DNA of 64,000 bases, taken from assembly GCF_010727945.1 (NCBI RefSeq), contig NZ_AP022569.1, positions 2,232,001 through 2,296,000 of the forward strand, read 5' to 3'. The notes beneath the pieces are model-generated. The model was given only the letters and a program-made list of their open reading frames with translations, was not told where the DNA came from and did not search any database. The position numbers were made by a program, and so were the translations under genes. This stretch comes from Mycobacterium cookii. GTDB taxonomy: Bacteria; Actinomycetota; Actinomycetes; Mycobacteriales; Mycobacteriaceae. How positions within the stretch are numbered: position 1 is the first letter of the stretch; each line of letters opens with the position of its first letter. Below are positions 60,375 to 64,000 of this stretch, in pieces.

Positions 60375-61217
60375 ATGACGACGACGGTCCCGGCCTCGGG
60401 CCAACCCACTGACAACGGCGCCACGCTGCGTCTGGCCAGTGCCACCCCGACAGCGCACGTCAAACCCGCCCCTGTCGCATCGCCCACCCGGCCCAGTGTC
60501 AGCCTGGTCATCCCGGTGCGCAACGAAGCCCGCAACGTCGGCTGGGTCCTCGAACAAATCGCCCACGACATCGACGAAATCATCCTCGTCGACGGCGACT
60601 CCACCGACGTCACCCTCATCACCGCCCGCCACGCCCGCCCCGACATCCGCGTCATACCCCAACAAGGCCCCGGCAAAGGCAGCGCCCTACGCACCGGCTT
60701 TCTGGCCGCCACCGGCGACATCATCGTCATGATGGACGCCGACGGCAGCATGTCCCCCCAAGAAATCCGCCACTACCTGCACTTCCTGAACAACGGCTAC
60801 GACTTCGTCAAAGGATCCCGCTTCATCAGCGGCGGCGGATCACTCGACATCACCCCGTTCCGCGGACTGGGCAACTGGTTTCTGCTCACCGTCTTCAACA
60901 CCGCCTACCACGCCCACCTCACCGACCTGTGCTACGGCTACTGCGCCTTTCACCGCCGCTACCTCGACCACCTCCGCCTCACGGCCACCGGCTTTGAAAT
61001 CGAAGCCGAAATGACCGTGCGCGCCATGCAAGCCGGCCTGCGCATCGCCGAAGTCCCCAGCCTCGAACTGCCCCGCCGCACCGGCACCTCCAACCTGCAC
61101 GCCATCCGCGACGGCATCCGCGTCCTACGCACCGTCCTACGCCACCACCGCACCGGACTCACCGGACACCTCTACCAAGCCGCACGCAACGCCGCCAAAC
61201 GACCCACCGCGGCATGA
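60375..61217 (+). CDS. Family 2 glycosyltransferase
   Basis: The 280-residue protein has a GT2 domain: SLVIPVRNEARNVGWVLEQI, DGDSTDVT, GKGSALRTGF and the metal site MMDADGS near residue 120, with GSRFISGGGSLD and a late hydrophobic segment FLLTVFNTAYHA. It is of the dolichol-phosphate-mannose-synthase-like branch that moves a sugar to a polyprenyl phosphate or a growing glycan. Codon use is odd: Ala, Gly and Thr end in C almost always, and Glu, Gln and Lys favour the A-ending codons, unlike the neighbours. Acquisition from another high-GC organism is likely. Confidence 0.85.
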   Translation: MTTTVPASGQPTDNGATLRLASATPTAHVKPAPVASPTRPSVSLVIPVRNEARNVGWVLEQIAHDIDEIILVDGDSTDVTLITARHARPDIRVIPQQGPGKGSALRTGFLAATGDIIVMMDADGSMSPQEIRHYLHFLNNGYDFVKGSRFISGGGSLDITPFRGLGNWFLLTVFNTAYHAHLTDLCYGYCAFHRRYLDHLRLTATGFEIEAEMTVRAMQAGLRIAEVPSLELPRRTGTSNLHAIRDGIRVLRTVLRHHRTGLTGHLYQAARNAAKRPTAA

Positions 61218-61239
61218 CCTCAAGATTGGACGACTGACG

Positions 61240-62016
61240 ATGAAAGCCGTTCTGCTCGCAGGTGGTCTCGGCACGCGAATGCGTGAGGAGACCGAGTTCC
61301 GCCCCAAGCCAATGGTCGAGGTGGGCGGTCGGCCGGTGCTGTGGCACATCATGAAAATCCTTGGCCATCATGGCATTTCCGAATTCGTGGTGTGTACGGG
61401 GTACAAGAGCGAATACGTCAAGAACTACTTCTGCAACTACGGGGTGTCCAACCTGGATTTCACCCTCACCCTCGGCGACCAGTCGAGCATCCGCCACCAC
61501 GGCTCGCACGACGAATTCAACTGGCGAGTGACCGTCGCGGATACCGGCCTGAGCACGATGACGGGCGGCCGGATCAAACGCATCCGGAAGTACGTGGGCG
61601 ATGAGCCTTTTCTGTGCACCTACGGCGACGGCATCGCGAACGTCGACATCCCCGCGTTGCTGGAGTTCCATCGCGCGCACGGCAAGCTCGCGACCGTAAC
61701 GGCCACCCAGCCGATGAGCCGCTTCGGTGTCATCGATCTCGAGCAGGACGGCGTGGTTGCCACGTTTCGGGAGAAGCCCAAGACCGAAGACTGGATCAAC
61801 ATCGGCTACTTCATTTTCGAACCGGAAGTGTTCGACTACATCGAAGGCGACGACACCGTGCTGGAAGACCAGCCGCTGCTCAAGCTGGCGAAAGACGGCC
61901 AGATCGCCGCGTTCACTCACCACGGGTTCTGGCAGCCGATGGACACCTTCCGGGAATCACAGATGCTGAACAACCTCTGGGACAGCGGGACGCCGCCCTG
62001 GAAGGTTTGGAACTGA
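61240..62016 (+). CDS. rfbF: Glucose-1-phosphate cytidylyltransferase
   Basis: The 258-residue protein begins MKAVLLAGGLGTRMREETEF with the nucleotidyltransferase signature (GGLGTRM) and has RPKPMVEVGGRPVLWHIMK, CTYGDGIANVD and the GFWQPMDTFRE end characteristic of RfbF. It makes CDP-glucose from CTP and glucose-1-phosphate, the first step toward CDP-3,6-dideoxyhexoses and related sugars. It follows the GT2 gene by 22 bases. CDP-glucose pathways in mycobacteria are uncommon, so it suggests a surface glycan that not all species have. Confidence 0.93.
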   Translation: MKAVLLAGGLGTRMREETEFRPKPMVEVGGRPVLWHIMKILGHHGISEFVVCTGYKSEYVKNYFCNYGVSNLDFTLTLGDQSSIRHHGSHDEFNWRVTVADTGLSTMTGGRIKRIRKYVGDEPFLCTYGDGIANVDIPALLEFHRAHGKLATVTATQPMSRFGVIDLEQDGVVATFREKPKTEDWINIGYFIFEPEVFDYIEGDDTVLEDQPLLKLAKDGQIAAFTHHGFWQPMDTFRESQMLNNLWDSGTPPWKVWN

Positions 62017-62151
62017 CAAACGCGTTGACGAGGTAGCAAACCGGATTGTGATCGAGTACGGTACGCCCGATCACACGTTCGCCACTCGCGCCGCAGTCTC
62101 AGCCGAAACCCGTTCTTGCACTGGGTGATCGGACCGGAAACCGGCTGTACA

Positions 62152-63777
62152 TCAGCTCGCGAAATGAACCTGGTCGATGTGTGCGGCCACCCGCAACGCG
62201 TTCGCCGCAACCGTCAAGCTGGGGTTCAGGCCGGCGCTGGAGGGGAAGAACGAGGTGTCCACCACGTACAGGTTTTCTACTTCGTGAGCACGGTTATCGC
62301 CGTCCAAGACACTGGTTTTCGGATCGGTACCGAACCGGCAGGTCCCGCAGACATGGCCCAGGTTCGTGTTACCTTCCCCGCTCACGAGCGACATCGTTCG
62401 AAATGGCTGAAACACCTCCTTCAACTGGTGCAAAAACGTTGCTCGGCGTTCAATCTCGCTGGCGTGTAAACGGTACTGAATCCGCACTCGCTGGCGGCCG
62501 TCCGGGCTGGGCCGGTCGCTCGGCAGGACGCGGTTGTCCAGATAGGGCAGGTCTTCTGTCATCGCGCACAGCACCAGCCCGCCAGTGAGGATCCTGGTAT
62601 GGATCTGGCGCACCGCTGGGCTCATCAGTCGCATCGCCCTACCCCGCATCCCTGGGCGGTTGGTCAGCCACTCCACGGGTGGTACTGGGCCGAATGACTG
62701 TACAGTGCCGTACTTTTGCCCTTCATAGAAGTAAAAATCATTGAGCCCGATCTGCTTGTGCGCTTCTGTCGTCTTCGAGTGGGAGTCTGGCCAGATCTCG
62801 ATCGGGTCCAGGAGATGGCGCATCAGGTTGCGGCCCACCCAGTCTGAGCCGTTGGCCAATCCGCGCGGCCAATCGCCGGACCGGGAATTGAGCAACAGCA
62901 CCGGGGTGACCAGCGCGCCGGCCGCCAACACCACAATCTTCGCCCGCAAAGCCAGCGTCTCAGAACCACTCTCACAGATCACCTGCCGCACCTGGGTGCG
63001 GTCGGCCTCCAAACGCACGACTCGGCATTCGGCCAGCAGATGTGCACCGAATTCGGCAATGGCCGGAAGTAAAGCATTGCGGCCGGCTTCGTTTTTGCAC
63101 GACTTTGCGCACAGGTAGTCTTGGCAGATGCCGCAGCCCTGGGTGTAATCACAGGCCATCGGCAGGTGGTAAGGATGCAGGCCACGCCCTGTCAAATGAT
63201 TGACCAAAGTCTGATTGTGCGCCGAAAACGGCGGCGGCGCAGGCAGACCGACCTCGGCGACTTCCGGGCGCAGGGGATCACGTTGGCCACGCACCCCCAG
63301 CATCTTCTCCGCCGCGGCGTACCAGGGCCGCATCTGGTCATAGCTGACCGGCCAGACCTCGGGCACGGTTGAATCGCCGGGTTCGGTGAAGTCTTGCCGG
63401 GGCGTGAAATCGCGCTCGAAGAATCGTTCGCAAACCATGCCGTACAGCGCCGAAGACCCGCCGGTGCCGCTGCCGATGAACGGAACGAACCGCCGCGGAA
63501 TGCGACCGCTGATGTCTTCGATCTCATCGGTGGAACGACCGGCCCGGGCCAGGGCGTCGTAGTACGCCGCTGCCGAACGGTAAGCACGGGCCTCGACAAG
63601 TTCGGGTATGGCGGAGCGGATCGTTTTCGGTACCCCGGGTAGTGCCGAGCGTCCCTTCTCGACGAACAGCACCTTGCGGCCAGAGCGGGCCAGCTGGTGG
63701 CCCAGCATCGCGCCCCCCATGCCCGTACCGACGACAATCACGTCCCACGCGATGCGTTCGGCCTCGCGCGTACTCAT
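62152..63777 (-). CDS. GMC-family oxidoreductase
   Basis: The 541-residue flavoprotein starts at ATG 63777 (MSTREAERIAWD); a TTG at 63792 would add five residues. The ADP-binding VIVVGTGMGGAMLGHQLARSG is the FAD-binding dinucleotide fold, with IVVLAAGALVTPVLLL and a C-terminal GHVCGTCRFGTD plus LYVVDTSFFPSSAGLNPSLTVAANALR. These are features of glucose-methanol-choline oxidoreductases. A Cys-rich segment (DYTQGCGICQDYLCAKSCKNEAGR) recalls gluconate dehydrogenase-type and cholesterol-oxidase-like members. Substrate unknown, perhaps a sugar or polyol. Confidence 0.85.
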   Translation of the reverse strand: MSTREAERIAWDVIVVGTGMGGAMLGHQLARSGRKVLFVEKGRSALPGVPKTIRSAIPELVEARAYRSAAAYYDALARAGRSTDEIEDISGRIPRRFVPFIGSGTGGSSALYGMVCERFFERDFTPRQDFTEPGDSTVPEVWPVSYDQMRPWYAAAEKMLGVRGQRDPLRPEVAEVGLPAPPPFSAHNQTLVNHLTGRGLHPYHLPMACDYTQGCGICQDYLCAKSCKNEAGRNALLPAIAEFGAHLLAECRVVRLEADRTQVRQVICESGSETLALRAKIVVLAAGALVTPVLLLNSRSGDWPRGLANGSDWVGRNLMRHLLDPIEIWPDSHSKTTEAHKQIGLNDFYFYEGQKYGTVQSFGPVPPVEWLTNRPGMRGRAMRLMSPAVRQIHTRILTGGLVLCAMTEDLPYLDNRVLPSDRPSPDGRQRVRIQYRLHASEIERRATFLHQLKEVFQPFRTMSLVSGEGNTNLGHVCGTCRFGTDPKTSVLDGDNRAHEVENLYVVDTSFFPSSAGLNPSLTVAANALRVAAHIDQVHFAS

Positions 63778-63803
63778 TTCGCCAACAGTCAAAGTCGACC
63801 TTC

Positions 63804-64000
63804 TCAGCGCATGACGGCCGCACGCGCGGCCCGTCTGGGTGAATCGGGATCGGCGCAGCCGTTTGCCGCGGACAGACGCCTGCAGGGGTCTGGACGTGAA
63901 CCGGTCACTGCTCTGAAATATTCGATGGTCCGCGCTACCCCCTGCTCGAATGACACACGGGGATGCCAGCCGAGCTTGGCTTCGGCAAGGCTGATGTCTG
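63804..64000 (-). CDS. NAD-dependent sugar epimerase/dehydratase, C-terminal fragment
   Basis: The minus-strand frame runs in from beyond the window and ends at 63804. The visible 65 codons contain DISLAEAKLGWHPRVSFEQG and VARTIEYFR, the C-terminal pattern of extended short-chain dehydrogenases such as UDP-glucuronate decarboxylase or UDP-glucose 4-epimerase, followed by a basic tail. The start and active site lie outside. It fits the sugar genes around it. Confidence 0.75.
   Translation of the reverse strand, partial: DISLAEAKLGWHPRVSFEQGVARTIEYFRAVTGSRPDPCRRLSAANGCADPDSPRRAARAAVMR

Overview
This window is high-GC chromosomal DNA from a mycobacterium, most likely a slow grower. The evidence is the PE/PPE genes, an EsxJ/EsxI-type WxG pair, TrcRS, MoeY, and a gene order that closely follows, inverted, the M. 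tuberculosis stretch from Rv1072 down to Rv1019. No IS element, prophage or CRISPR array was seen.

Layout. (1) 1-13496 is conserved core: a Bax-inhibitor membrane protein (cut by the window edge), echA9-echA8-alpha/beta hydrolase, a small secreted Pro/Gly protein where M. tuberculosis has PE_PGRS genes, rhodanese and cysteine dioxygenase, LpqV, two patatins, a class II amidotransferase, a SRPBCC protein, an Rv1059-type oxidoreductase, FadD14 and the Rv1057-type beta-propeller. (2) 13988-17620 is an accessory insertion: a methyltransferase with a C-terminal winged-helix (PqqD-like) domain, two paralogous glycosyltransferase-like proteins, and between them a 46-residue peptide made of four GGGAGGGR units, followed by a GNAT. 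This looks like an undescribed peptide-modification (RiPP-like) locus and is the most interesting part of the window. (3) 17768-23516 holds a tRNA with UAA anticodon, the PE8-PPE15-EsxJ-EsxI-like ESX-5 cassette and trcRS. (4) 23771-33999 is a potassium island: a tiny membrane peptide, kdpFABC with an enlarged KdpC, kdpDE, and an RCK-pore-RCK potassium channel. (5) 34618-37454 holds two tandem PPE proteins that end in SHOCT domains. (6) 37456-46419 is core again: ppx, DUF501, ftsB-like, eno, lpqU, mazG, mfd. (7) 46525-48758 has a second diaminopimelate-decarboxylase-like gene, a TetR regulator and tRNA-Gln.

After tRNA-Gln the M. tuberculosis order (glmU would be expected) is lost. 49311-53771 is a compact lipid operon: fatty-acyl-AMP ligase, desaturase, cyclopropane-synthase-type methyltransferase and acyl carrier protein, facing a convergent GNAT-like protein that could be an acyl-ACP-using N-acyltransferase. 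54002-60029 carries two GAF-GGDEF-EAL cyclic-di-GMP enzymes on either side of a MoeY-type ThiF/nitroreductase fusion. The right end (60375-64000) holds sugar or polysaccharide genes: a compositionally odd GT2, glucose-1-phosphate cytidylyltransferase, a GMC oxidoreductase and the end of an NAD-sugar epimerase.

Functions were assigned by reading motifs, lengths and synteny from memory; no database search was run.
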